Part shown: in pieces, positions 8,986 to 17,703 of the stretch
Layout: every line of letters starts with the position of its first letter
How positions within the stretch are numbered: position 1 is the first letter of the stretch
Origin: Curvibacter sp. GWA2_63_95
GTDB lineage: Bacteria > Pseudomonadota > Gammaproteobacteria > Burkholderiales > Burkholderiaceae_C
Assembly (NCBI GenBank): GCA_001795455.1
Contig: MGPB01000037.1
Coordinates: forward strand, 37,310-101,309
Reading direction: 5' to 3'
Length of the DNA: 64,000 nt
The notes under the pieces: model-generated
Told to the model about the DNA's origin: nothing
The model's database searches: none
What the model saw: only the letters and a program-made list of their open reading frames with translations
Program-made: the position numbers and the translations under genes

Positions 8986-10014
8986 TCAGAGGTCGTGGCT
9001 TCGCCATTCGCGGGCTAGTAAGTAAGTCAGGTACGCCCCACCCAGCGCGCTGGTGACCAGGCCTACGGGAATTTGGAAAGGCGCCAGCACCAGCCTTGCC
9101 AGCAGGTCGGCGCTAGCGCACAGCACCGCGCCCATCAGCGCGGCGGCCCACAGGCCGATGCCCGGCGCGCGGCACAGGCGGCGCGCGAGTTGTGGCGCGG
9201 CCAGAGCGATGAAGCCGATAGGGCCGGCGCAGGCGATGGCCAGCGCGGTCAGGCCTACGGCCACCAGGGTCAGATAGCTGTGGCTGCGACCCACATTCAG
9301 GCCCAGGCTGGTGGCGAGTTCGTCGCCCATCTCCAGCAGGCGCAGCCGCGGGCTGAGCAGCCAGGCCAGCGGCAGCAACAGGGCGCAGCCCAGACCCAGG
9401 CGCTGGGCCTGCAGCCAGCCACTGCCTTGCAGGCTGCCGTGCAGCCACATCTTGGCCTGCAGGGCCTGGTCCAGCTCGGCGCGGGTTAGCAGGAAGTCGT
9501 TGACCGAGGCCAGCATGGCCGCAACCGCCAGGCCGATCAGTACTAGGCGCTGCCCCTGCATGCCGCGCTGCAGGCTGAACAGATAGACCAGCGCCACCGT
9601 GGCCAGGCCGCCGACCAGCGCGCCCAGCGGCACGTTGAGTGCCTGGTCGCCGAGCCAGAGAATCATCACCAGTGCGCCGGTGGCCGAGCCTGTTGTCAGG
9701 CCGATGATGTCCGGGCTGGCCAGCGGGTTGCGCGACAGGCTTTGGAAGATGGCGCCGGCCGTGGCCAGTGCCGCGCCCGCGCCCAGGGCCACCAGGGCGC
9801 GCGGTAGGCGCAGGTCGATCAACACCATTCGGCCCATGTCCTCGCCACCGTCCCACAAGGTGGCGAAGAAGCGGCCCCAAGGGAGGTCGTAGCTGCCCAG
9901 GCGCAGGCCGAGCAGCGTCACGACCACGCCGACGGCCAACAGCACGCCAAGTACGATGCGGGTGCGGTGGTGCGCGAGTTCGGCCCAGATGCCGCTGTTC
10001 AGATTCAGGTTCAT
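8986..10014 (-). CDS. iron-siderophore ABC transporter permease (FecCD family)
   Basis: LGLRLGSYDLPWGRFF, RLPRALVALGAGAALATAGAIFQSLSRNPLASPDIIGLTTGS; ATG overlaps upstream stop. Confidence 0.92.
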   Translation of the reverse strand: MNLNLNSGIWAELAHHRTRIVLGVLLAVGVVVTLLGLRLGSYDLPWGRFFATLWDGGEDMGRMVLIDLRLPRALVALGAGAALATAGAIFQSLSRNPLASPDIIGLTTGSATGALVMILWLGDQALNVPLGALVGGLATVALVYLFSLQRGMQGQRLVLIGLAVAAMLASVNDFLLTRAELDQALQAKMWLHGSLQGSGWLQAQRLGLGCALLLPLAWLLSPRLRLLEMGDELATSLGLNVGRSHSYLTLVAVGLTALAIACAGPIGFIALAAPQLARRLCRAPGIGLWAAALMGAVLCASADLLARLVLAPFQIPVGLVTSALGGAYLTYLLAREWRSHDL

Positions 10015-11039
10015 ACCGCGCTCCCGCGCCGGCTGCGCTGCACCAGGGCCAGCAGCACCGGCGCGCCTATGAAGGCGGTGACGATGCCCGCCTCGATCTC
10101 GCTGGGCACGGCTATCAGCCGGCCCACGATGTCGCTGCCCAGCACCAGCACAGGGCCGGCGAGCAGACCGTAGGGCAGTATCCAGCGCCAGTGCGGCCCG
10201 ACCAGCAGGCGCACCGCATGCGGAATCACCAGGCCCACAAACGCAATCGGCCCGGCGGCGGCCGTGGCCGCGCCGCACAGCAGGGCGATGGCGACGAAGC
10301 TCCAGATGCGCACGGGCTTGAGCCGCAGGCCCAGCGCCTGGCCGAACTCGTCGCCCAGGGCGATGGCGTCGAGCGCACGCGCCTGCCACAGCGCAATCGC
10401 GCAGCCCACCAGCACCAGGGGCAGCATGGGCCACAGCACGTCGGCATTGCGGCCATCGAGCGCGCCGACCACCCAGAAGCGGTAGGCGTCGAAGGTGTTG
10501 CTGTCGAACAAGGTGATGATGCCGGTGCACGAGCCCAGGCTGGCGCTGATGGCCATGCCCGCCAGCAGCAGGCGCACGCGTTGCGCACTGGGCGCGGCGC
10601 CGCTGCTAAGCACATACACGCCAACGGCGGCCAGCATCGCGCCCAGCAATGCAAAGCCCACATAGCCGATGTAGCTGCCTATGCCCAGCACCGACATGGC
10701 CAGCACCACCGCCAGCGCCGCACCGGCATTGATGCCGAGCAGGCCGGGGTCGGCCAGCGGGTTGCGCGTCAGCGCCTGCATCAGACCGCCGGCGACTCCA
10801 AGTGCTGCACCCACGGCCAGGCCGAGCGCGGTGCGCGGCATGCGCATCTGCCAGACGATGGCGGACTCGACGCTGCCGTCCGGCTGCCACATCAGCTGCC
10901 AGAGCCTGGCCAACGGAATCGGGCGCGAGCCGAATGAAATGCTCGCCAGCACAAGCCCCAACAGGGCGGCCAGCAACAGCATCAGGCCCAGGCCCCGGGC
11001 GGCGCGGCGGGCCGGGGTGGTGGAGGGAAAGACGGTCAT
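10011..11039 (-). CDS. iron-siderophore ABC transporter permease (FecCD family)
   Basis: RMPRTALGLAVGAALGVAGGLMQALTRNPLADPGLLGINAGAALAVVLA; 4-bp overlaps with both neighbours. Confidence 0.92.
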   Translation of the reverse strand: MTVFPSTTPARRAARGLGLMLLLAALLGLVLASISFGSRPIPLARLWQLMWQPDGSVESAIVWQMRMPRTALGLAVGAALGVAGGLMQALTRNPLADPGLLGINAGAALAVVLAMSVLGIGSYIGYVGFALLGAMLAAVGVYVLSSGAAPSAQRVRLLLAGMAISASLGSCTGIITLFDSNTFDAYRFWVVGALDGRNADVLWPMLPLVLVGCAIALWQARALDAIALGDEFGQALGLRLKPVRIWSFVAIALLCGAATAAAGPIAFVGLVIPHAVRLLVGPHWRWILPYGLLAGPVLVLGSDIVGRLIAVPSEIEAGIVTAFIGAPVLLALVQRSRRGSAV

Positions 11040-12061
11040 GGATTGGGCAATGCAGTGGCTGCGGTACGCGCCAGCGTGCTCAGCACGGTGCGCGCGGCCA
11101 GCGGGCCGGCGTTCAGATAAAACGGGTCCAGCCCCACGCGCACCGCATGGCCTTGGGCTGCACCGCGCAGGCGCGGCCACAGGGGCGAGCCGGTCAGGCC
11201 GGGCAGGGACTTATCGCGCGCGGCGTAGAAGATCCAGTCGGCATCGGCCTGGTCGAGCAGCTCGCCGCTGATGTCTTGCGAATTGCCCGCGAAGCGCTGG
11301 CTGGGCGGGCGCTGCAGGCCGGCGTCTTCGGCGATGCTGCCGGCAAACGAGCGCACGCCCATGATGCGGTTGCGCACCGCATTGGCCTGCACGAAGGACA
11401 CGCTGGGGGCTGCATCGGCTTGCCAATGCTGGGCGAGGGCATTGGCATCGGCGTGGTACTGCTTCAGCCAGGCGCGGGCCTGCTCGCTGCGGCCCAGGGC
11501 GTCGGCCAGCAGCAGGAAGTCGATCTTCCAGTTCACGCCGTTGCCGCGCGTGACCACGGTGGGCGCAATGCGCTGGTACAGGGCGTGCATCTGTGGCGTC
11601 AACATGGCCTTGTTGACCAGGATCAGGTCGGGGCGCAGGGCGGCCAGCACCTCCAGGTCGGGCGCGCTGCGTACGCCAAGGTCGGCGGTACGGCGCATCT
11701 CGGCCTGGCGCGGGGCAAAGCCCTGGGCCAGGTAGTCGGCATACAGCCGGCCCTGGTCGTCGCGGGTGGTGCCCACAGGCACCAAGCCCAAGGTCAACAG
11801 GCCGTCGTTCTGCCCGGTGGACAGCACCGCCACGCGCAGCGGTGGCTGGGCCAACCGCGTGCTGCCCAGGTAGTGCGCCACGCTGCGCGGAAACACGCCA
11901 TCGGCCGCGCTGCTGCCCAGATCAGCGGCCAGCTTACGCGGGGCGGCGTGGGCTGGGAGGAAATCGGCTTTACCGACGTTGGTGGCTTTGTCTGCGGGGA
12001 GCGCCTGGAGTGCCAGCCCGCAGAGCAACAGGCCCAAGATGCGGCGGCGCGAGAAAGCCAT
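11036..12061 (-). CDS. iron-siderophore ABC transporter substrate-binding protein (FecB/FhuD-like)
   Basis: M at 12061 with signal peptide MAFSRRRILGLLLCGLALQALPA; PDLEVLAALRPDLILVNKAM. Confidence 0.88.
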   Translation of the reverse strand: MAFSRRRILGLLLCGLALQALPADKATNVGKADFLPAHAAPRKLAADLGSSAADGVFPRSVAHYLGSTRLAQPPLRVAVLSTGQNDGLLTLGLVPVGTTRDDQGRLYADYLAQGFAPRQAEMRRTADLGVRSAPDLEVLAALRPDLILVNKAMLTPQMHALYQRIAPTVVTRGNGVNWKIDFLLLADALGRSEQARAWLKQYHADANALAQHWQADAAPSVSFVQANAVRNRIMGVRSFAGSIAEDAGLQRPPSQRFAGNSQDISGELLDQADADWIFYAARDKSLPGLTGSPLWPRLRGAAQGHAVRVGLDPFYLNAGPLAARTVLSTLARTAATALPNP

Positions 12062-12370
12062 AGTCAAGTTTTTAAATGCAAACAGTAATAAGAATTGATT
12101 GTAATTGGGTTGCATTAACAGACTGTGTCTAAAGCATCCCCCTCCAGACAACCAAGTGAACCGCGCCATTGGCTGCTTGTAAGCTGGTGTAGAGCTTTCG
12201 TTCACAGCGCTTCCACAACCACTTGCTCTTATCCAGCGTCTCGGTGGGTCAAGCCGGTACACCCATCGCTGGGCGCATTCTTGTCTCAAAACCCAATGCA
12301 ACGATACGGATACAGGGGAATCAAAAGAGTCTTGAAATTTCCCAGAATGCCGCGTGAGCGAGCTCGGTGC

Positions 12371-12847
12371 CTACGCCCATAAAGCCGGCTTGGCCACCAT
12401 CAGGTAGAACACCGCGAGCATGGCGATGAAAGCGGGATAGCCCAATGCCTCCCAGCGGCGCGCGTACTGCCAATAGAGCGCGGGCAAGGGTTCTCCGGTC
12501 TCGTGCGCCACCTTCGCCATCCGGGCCATGCGCAACTGCAAGGCAACCACGGGTGTCCAGCAGGCGCCGGTGAACAGGTAGAGCGCTACCGCTGCGATCA
12601 GCCACGGCGTAGTCCAGGGGTAGCCCACCAAATAGGCCATCCACAGCCCCGTGATGGGCTGGATCACCACGGCGGGCGAAGTGAACCAGGTGTCGGCCCG
12701 CACCACCAGACGCGACACGACGGCCTGCGCGGCCACCACGCCGCTGCGGTTGGCATAGAAGAAGAAAAACGCGGTGCCAAACCCGGTACCCACCAGCACA
12801 ACACTGGACAGGATGTGCACCCACTTCAGGAATACATACAGGCTCAC
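12371..12847 (-). CDS. DUF2269-family integral membrane protein (GTG start)
   Basis: VSLYVFLKWVHILSSVVLVGTGFGTAFFFFYANRS...FTSPAVVIQPITGLWMAY; overlaps upstream stop by 4 bp. Confidence 0.75.
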   Translation of the reverse strand: MSLYVFLKWVHILSSVVLVGTGFGTAFFFFYANRSGVVAAQAVVSRLVVRADTWFTSPAVVIQPITGLWMAYLVGYPWTTPWLIAAVALYLFTGACWTPVVALQLRMARMAKVAHETGEPLPALYWQYARRWEALGYPAFIAMLAVFYLMVAKPALWA

Positions 12848-13209
12848 TGCGACCTCCGCATCAATATCCACAACACCACGGCAATGGGCACGTTCTTGGT
12901 CAAGGGCCCCAGCGGATGCAACCACAGCGCAGGCTGCATGAAAGTGGCCACCACGGTCATGCCCAGCATCACCAGCAGGGTCAGGCCGTAGACACGCCGT
13001 ACCGGCCACACCAGCAAGAGCAGTCCCAACACGGCATCCACGGCAGCCCCCGCCCACACCAGGAGATTGGCCAGGCGCACATCCGTCACACCGCTGGCCG
13101 CCAGCAGCATGCGGCTTTGGCCCTGCAACTCCTGCACGCTGACCACTGCGGTAGTCAACCACACAAAAATCAGGCTGTAACGCAGCCAACGCGACTCAGC
13201 GTGTCCCAT
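12844..13209 (-). CDS. DoxX-like family membrane protein
   Basis: 121 aa, four predicted TM segments, RYSLIFVWLTTAVVSVQELQGQSRMLLAASGV. Confidence 0.65.
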   Translation of the reverse strand: MGHAESRWLRYSLIFVWLTTAVVSVQELQGQSRMLLAASGVTDVRLANLLVWAGAAVDAVLGLLLLVWPVRRVYGLTLLVMLGMTVVATFMQPALWLHPLGPLTKNVPIAVVLWILMRRSQ

Positions 13210-13212
13210 GGC

Positions 13213-14331
13213 TCAGCCCTCGTCCACCACATCGCTCACCATGCCCCACTTGGCGAACTCGGGGGTGAATTCGCGCAGCGCATGCAGGCCCACGCAGGCG
13301 CGGGCACCAGCTTGCATGGACTCCCCTGCGGCAAGCCGGCGGGCCAGCAGAATGGCGGCCATGCAAGGGATCTCGGGGCCATGGTCCCGGTCGGCGGCGA
13401 TGTGCCAGGCACGCCGGACCGATACACCATCCGCGTTCACACCCGCCACGCGCACCACCATCCCCCCCAGCGCAGAGCCCAGCGGGTCAAACAGTTTGGC
13501 GCCTGCATTGAGCAACCCGGCCAACGAGGACGGATTCTTCAACAGCCCATGTTCCCGCAGCCACGCCAGAAACGCGAAGGCCCACTGCGACAGCCCCACC
13601 TCCAGCGCGGCGCGAAACACCATGCGGTCTTGCACCCGGTAGTGCGCGGGGAACAGCTCCAGATCCGGGATGTCGCACACGGCACCCAGCCGGGGTTTCA
13701 AGCGCTGAAACGCCACGCGCTGCGGACGGCTCCAACCCATCTGCGCCTGCCACTGGCCACCGTTCCACACCTGGATGGGAGCACCACAGTAACTCAGTAC
13801 CGCCGCCAACGTAGCCACTCCCCGTGGTGCGGTTTGGGCCGGGGCGATGCAGATATCGATGCTGTCGATGCGCTGCCAGCCACCGCACAGGGAATCCACC
13901 ACGGCAGACGACAAGGCCGGCACCGTGCTGGCACCCGTGATCGCAACCCGATTGGCCGCGACAAACGGGACCTGCATGGCGGAGGCGAAGTCACCCACAA
14001 AACGGCGGCCATCGGCCAGGTCGATGTAGTGCGCACCGGCCTCTGCACACGCCCGGGCCACCGCATAGTCTTGGCCTTGAAACGGGCCTGCGGTGTGGAT
14101 CAGCAGCTCCACCTGGTGCTTGCGCAAGGTCTGCGAGAAATTTGGACTCTGGCAATCCACCACCGCAGCGCTGGCACCCGTGCCATGGGCTTGGTCGAGT
14201 TCGGCAGCCAGCGCAGACGCCCGACCGGCATCACGCCCGGCCACCAGCAAGGCCACCGAACGGTCAGCCGCCAGCGCGCGGCAAATGCGTGCACCAAAAT
14301 TTCCATACCCACCCAACACCATCACTCTCAT
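13213..14331 (-). CDS. saccharopine dehydrogenase-like NAD(P)-binding oxidoreductase
   Basis: Rossmann MRVMVLGGYGNFGARICRALA; LLIHTAGPFQGQDYAVARACAEAGAHYIDLADGRRFV. Confidence 0.8.
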   Translation of the reverse strand: MRVMVLGGYGNFGARICRALAADRSVALLVAGRDAGRASALAAELDQAHGTGASAAVVDCQSPNFSQTLRKHQVELLIHTAGPFQGQDYAVARACAEAGAHYIDLADGRRFVGDFASAMQVPFVAANRVAITGASTVPALSSAVVDSLCGGWQRIDSIDICIAPAQTAPRGVATLAAVLSYCGAPIQVWNGGQWQAQMGWSRPQRVAFQRLKPRLGAVCDIPDLELFPAHYRVQDRMVFRAALEVGLSQWAFAFLAWLREHGLLKNPSSLAGLLNAGAKLFDPLGSALGGMVVRVAGVNADGVSVRRAWHIAADRDHGPEIPCMAAILLARRLAAGESMQAGARACVGLHALREFTPEFAKWGMVSDVVDEG

Positions 14332-15812
14332 GCAGGCATTCCCATAAATCCCAAATCCACAGGATAGTCGGCCCGCCCGGCGGCGGCGCCAAACTGCCGC
14401 AGGTTCGGCAAGATGCCGTTCAGCTCCAGAGGACCCACACCAAACCAGCGCGCCAGCGTGGCGGCGTACTGGTCCACCGAGGTGCTGGGCAGCAGGCGCC
14501 CCTGGCCGACGTGCCACTGGTCTTGTGGTGCGCCGGTGTTGCCCACGCTGACGGGCGGCGGTGCGCCATAGAAGGCGCGGCCTTTGACGGCGCCGCCCAC
14601 CACCAGATGGTGGCCACCCCAGCCGTGGTCGGAACCGTCGCCATTGGAGGTGAGCGTGCGGCCGAAGTCGGAGGCCGTAAACGCTGTCACGTTCTGCGCC
14701 ACACCCAGCTCCACGGTGGCGCGGTAAAACGCCGCCATGGCCTCGCTCACGCGCCCCATCAGCACGGGCTGCTGTGCAATCAGGTTGTCGTGCAGGTCAA
14801 AGCCACCCAGTGACACCATGAACACCTGGCGCTTGGCGCCCAACACATCGCGGCCCTGGATCAGGCGCGCCACCATCTTCAACTGGTCGGCCAGCGGGTT
14901 GTTGGTGGGGAACTCGGTCGTCAGCGGCGTAGCGCCCCCACTCTGGCTGCCGGCCAGCGCGGCGGCCACATGCACCTCGGCCTCACGCGAGCGTTGCATG
15001 ACACGTACGTATTCGTTTTCCAGTGGATGGGCGCTGGGCTCGGAGATCATTTCGGAGAGCAGGTTCTTCACGGCTCTGGAGCCGTAGACCGCGTTGTCGG
15101 TGGCCGCGCGTACACGCACCGCACCACCGGTGCTGACCTGGTACTGCAACGCCGAGTCACCCGACAGGAACACGGCATTGCCAGTGACCGACATGCAGGT
15201 AAACAAGGACTTGGCATTGCTGCGCAGCGCCAGATCCCCCAGATGCCCACCCCAACCCACGGTGGAGCCCTCGGGCGAGGACGACTGCCAGACGGACTGC
15301 TGGTCGTTGTGCGAAAACAGCTTGGGGGGCAGCGGGTAGGTCTTGCGGTCCGCGCTGTTGAATTGCGCACGTGTGAGCGGCACCACCAGCGGCCCGACAT
15401 TGAGCTGCACCGCGGCCTGACCCGTGTTGAACAGATCGGCCAATCCCGTCATGGCGGGGTGCAGCGCGTACTGCCGTCCTTCTGCCAGCGGCGTACCGGG
15501 CTGCAGCAGCGTGCGCTGCAGGTCAGCACGCGCCAGCGCAATGCCGCCACCGGCCTCGCCCACTCCGCCACGCACGGTGGCGTACTGGGCGTAGCTGGCG
15601 GGGTCGAAGGTGACCACGGTGTTGGCGTAATCGTTACCACCGTAGAGGAAGACACAGACCAGGGCTTTGTAGTCGGTGGCCGTGGCAGCTGCCGCGTCGC
15701 CCAGAGCAGCGAGGTTGAGCGCCGTAGGCAAGGCGGTGCCTGCCAAAGTGAGCTGGCCTGCACGTTGCAGGAAAGCGCGGCGGGTGTGGAGGTGCGGTTG
15801 GAGCAAGTGCAT
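14328..15812 (-). CDS. DUF1501 domain-containing protein, Tat-type signal
   Basis: HTRRAFLQRAGQLTLAG Tat-like motif; VFLYGGNDYANTVV; VSLGGFDLHDN; ASDFGRTLTSNGDGSDHGWGGHHLVVGGAVKG. Confidence 0.9.
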   Translation of the reverse strand: MHLLQPHLHTRRAFLQRAGQLTLAGTALPTALNLAALGDAAAATATDYKALVCVFLYGGNDYANTVVTFDPASYAQYATVRGGVGEAGGGIALARADLQRTLLQPGTPLAEGRQYALHPAMTGLADLFNTGQAAVQLNVGPLVVPLTRAQFNSADRKTYPLPPKLFSHNDQQSVWQSSSPEGSTVGWGGHLGDLALRSNAKSLFTCMSVTGNAVFLSGDSALQYQVSTGGAVRVRAATDNAVYGSRAVKNLLSEMISEPSAHPLENEYVRVMQRSREAEVHVAAALAGSQSGGATPLTTEFPTNNPLADQLKMVARLIQGRDVLGAKRQVFMVSLGGFDLHDNLIAQQPVLMGRVSEAMAAFYRATVELGVAQNVTAFTASDFGRTLTSNGDGSDHGWGGHHLVVGGAVKGRAFYGAPPPVSVGNTGAPQDQWHVGQGRLLPSTSVDQYAATLARWFGVGPLELNGILPNLRQFGAAAGRADYPVDLGFMGMPA

Positions 15813-15821
15813 GGTGGGCTC

Positions 15822-17621
15822 CTATTTCTGCACCAGGTACTGGGGCGCGGCCATGGTCAGCAGCACGGCGGCGGCCACACGGTCCAGACGTTTGTCGAGC
15901 GGACTGGTCGCGTTAAGCGGTGTGGCGTTCAAGGCGGTCACCATGCGGGCCTGCAGGGCCGCGGGCAGCTGGCCCGCGCACAACAACAGGTTCAGCCGCG
16001 CCACCAGCGCCTTCGCATCGGGTGCCAGTGCCAGTTCAGGCGTGTAGCGGGCCTGGATGTCGAAACCACGCTTGGGATTCCTGGAGTTGTTCACGTTGTG
16101 GGGCAAGTCGGGATCATTCACAAAAATGCCATTGCGCACCACACCTTGCAGGTAGTTGATGTAACCCGCCACGCTGCTCTCGGTGACGATCTGGAACTCG
16201 GGTGCCGATGCGCCGGCCGCAGCCATCTGGGTAGCGGGCGGCACATAACCGGGGCGGAAGAAGTTGAACACCGAAGGCGAGCGCAGCGGACTCTGGCCCA
16301 GTTGGGTCGCCGGATTGCTGAGGTCGCCGATCTTCCAGCTGCCCTGGGCCGAGGTGATGCCAAAGGTGCGGCCCCACTGCACCAGGCGCAGCATGGGCTC
16401 GCGCAGGCGGCCAAACTGCGGGTCGCGCAGCCCGGCAGGACTGCGCGCTTCGTCGTCGAGCAGGATGGCGGCGAACACCGCGCGCAAGTCGCCCCGCACG
16501 CCCCTGCCGTTGTCGGCAAAGGCAGCACTTACACGCGCCACGTAGGCCGGGCTAGGGTTGCTGGTGACCAGGCGCTGGATCATCTGTTTGCCAAAGAAAG
16601 GGCCTACATTGGGATGCAGAAACAAGGTGTCGAGCGCCTTCTTGAGTGCATCCGCACCCGGTGTGTTGGCCGCAATGCTGGTGCCCAGAAAGTGCACGGC
16701 CTGCTCCGAATGGCGATTGGCGGCAAACGCCATGCGTTGTTTGGCAAAGTTGGTATTGCCCACCTTGCGCTTGCCCTCAGGGTCCAGCACTACGGTCACG
16801 TTCTGCCGCTGGTCGAAGTCGTAACCGGTGAACACACGTGCCAGTTGCGTTACATCGTTTTGGCTATAGGTCTCCAGCCGCTGTCCATTGGTTCCGGTCT
16901 TCTCACTGCCATCGGCGTTGAGCTGCACCAGGCCGATGGTGAAGAGCTGCATGACTTCACGCGCATAGTTTTCATCGGGCACGCGGCCGGTGGCGGCGTT
17001 CTCTTTCTGGTTGCCCTTGGTGTTGAGGTAGTGGCCCATGGCGGGGTTCAGCGTCACCTCTTCCAGCAGCGTGCGGAAGTTGCCCAGCGCGTGGCGCGCC
17101 AGCGTGTCCCAGTAGTGCGCCAGGGCGTGGCTGCGCCAGGCAAAGTCCAGCCCCGTGAGCGAGACCACAAAAAACTCGGACAGTGCGAGCGTCAGCCGCT
17201 TGCGCACCGCGTCGGGTGCGGTCATGAGCTGGTTCCAGACCATGTAGTCGCCGGGGTAGAAATGGTCGAAGTAGCGTGTGGTGTTGTCAATCGCGCCATA
17301 GCCGCGCTCATTGAGCCAGTCCCAGCCAGTCTGGCCCTGGGGCGCGTCCAACTGCTGGGCCAGCCAGTCGGCATAGCTGTGTTGCTGCACGGCGGCGATC
17401 TCGGCGTCCGACGCCGAAAACTGCGCCTGCAACAAAAAGCGCGCGGCGTCTTCGGGCGTGTGGGCACGGCTGTACTGCTGGCCCGGGCGCTGCAACAACC
17501 GCCCCCCGGGTGTAGAACAGGCGGCCAGCAGGCCAGCCGCCCCGGCCAGCGCAGCACGCTGGACCCAGCGTTCCGCCACCGGGTCCGCAGCGGCGAGGGT
17601 GTCAGTGTCTTCATGCGTCAT
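15822..17621 (-). CDS. DUF1800 domain-containing protein, putative lipoprotein
   Basis: lipobox LLAAC near N-terminus; AARFLLQAQFSASDAEIAAV, LTLALSEFFVVS, NFRTLLEEVTLNPAMGHYLN, DENYAREVMQLFTIGL are DUF1800 motifs. Confidence 0.88.
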   Translation of the reverse strand: MTHEDTDTLAAADPVAERWVQRAALAGAAGLLAACSTPGGRLLQRPGQQYSRAHTPEDAARFLLQAQFSASDAEIAAVQQHSYADWLAQQLDAPQGQTGWDWLNERGYGAIDNTTRYFDHFYPGDYMVWNQLMTAPDAVRKRLTLALSEFFVVSLTGLDFAWRSHALAHYWDTLARHALGNFRTLLEEVTLNPAMGHYLNTKGNQKENAATGRVPDENYAREVMQLFTIGLVQLNADGSEKTGTNGQRLETYSQNDVTQLARVFTGYDFDQRQNVTVVLDPEGKRKVGNTNFAKQRMAFAANRHSEQAVHFLGTSIAANTPGADALKKALDTLFLHPNVGPFFGKQMIQRLVTSNPSPAYVARVSAAFADNGRGVRGDLRAVFAAILLDDEARSPAGLRDPQFGRLREPMLRLVQWGRTFGITSAQGSWKIGDLSNPATQLGQSPLRSPSVFNFFRPGYVPPATQMAAAGASAPEFQIVTESSVAGYINYLQGVVRNGIFVNDPDLPHNVNNSRNPKRGFDIQARYTPELALAPDAKALVARLNLLLCAGQLPAALQARMVTALNATPLNATSPLDKRLDRVAAAVLLTMAAPQYLVQK

Positions 17622-17703
17622 ACAGCAGTCCCCTGTGCAGCCGATGGCGGCCACTGCGCGCATGGTAACCACCGGCCAAGACACTTTGCGCTAGGCTAGG
17701 CCC

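Noticed and set aside
12062-12370. Unusually long intergenic region considered as an IS remnant
   Set aside because: No terminal repeats, transposase fragment or target duplication recognised; the ORF extension here is out of keeping with a SBP N-terminus.
14970-17699. 909-aa plus-strand ORF antisense to DUF1501/DUF1800
   Set aside because: Low-complexity Gly/Arg/His/Gln-rich composition typical of a GC-rich antisense shadow; the opposite strand has clear family motifs.
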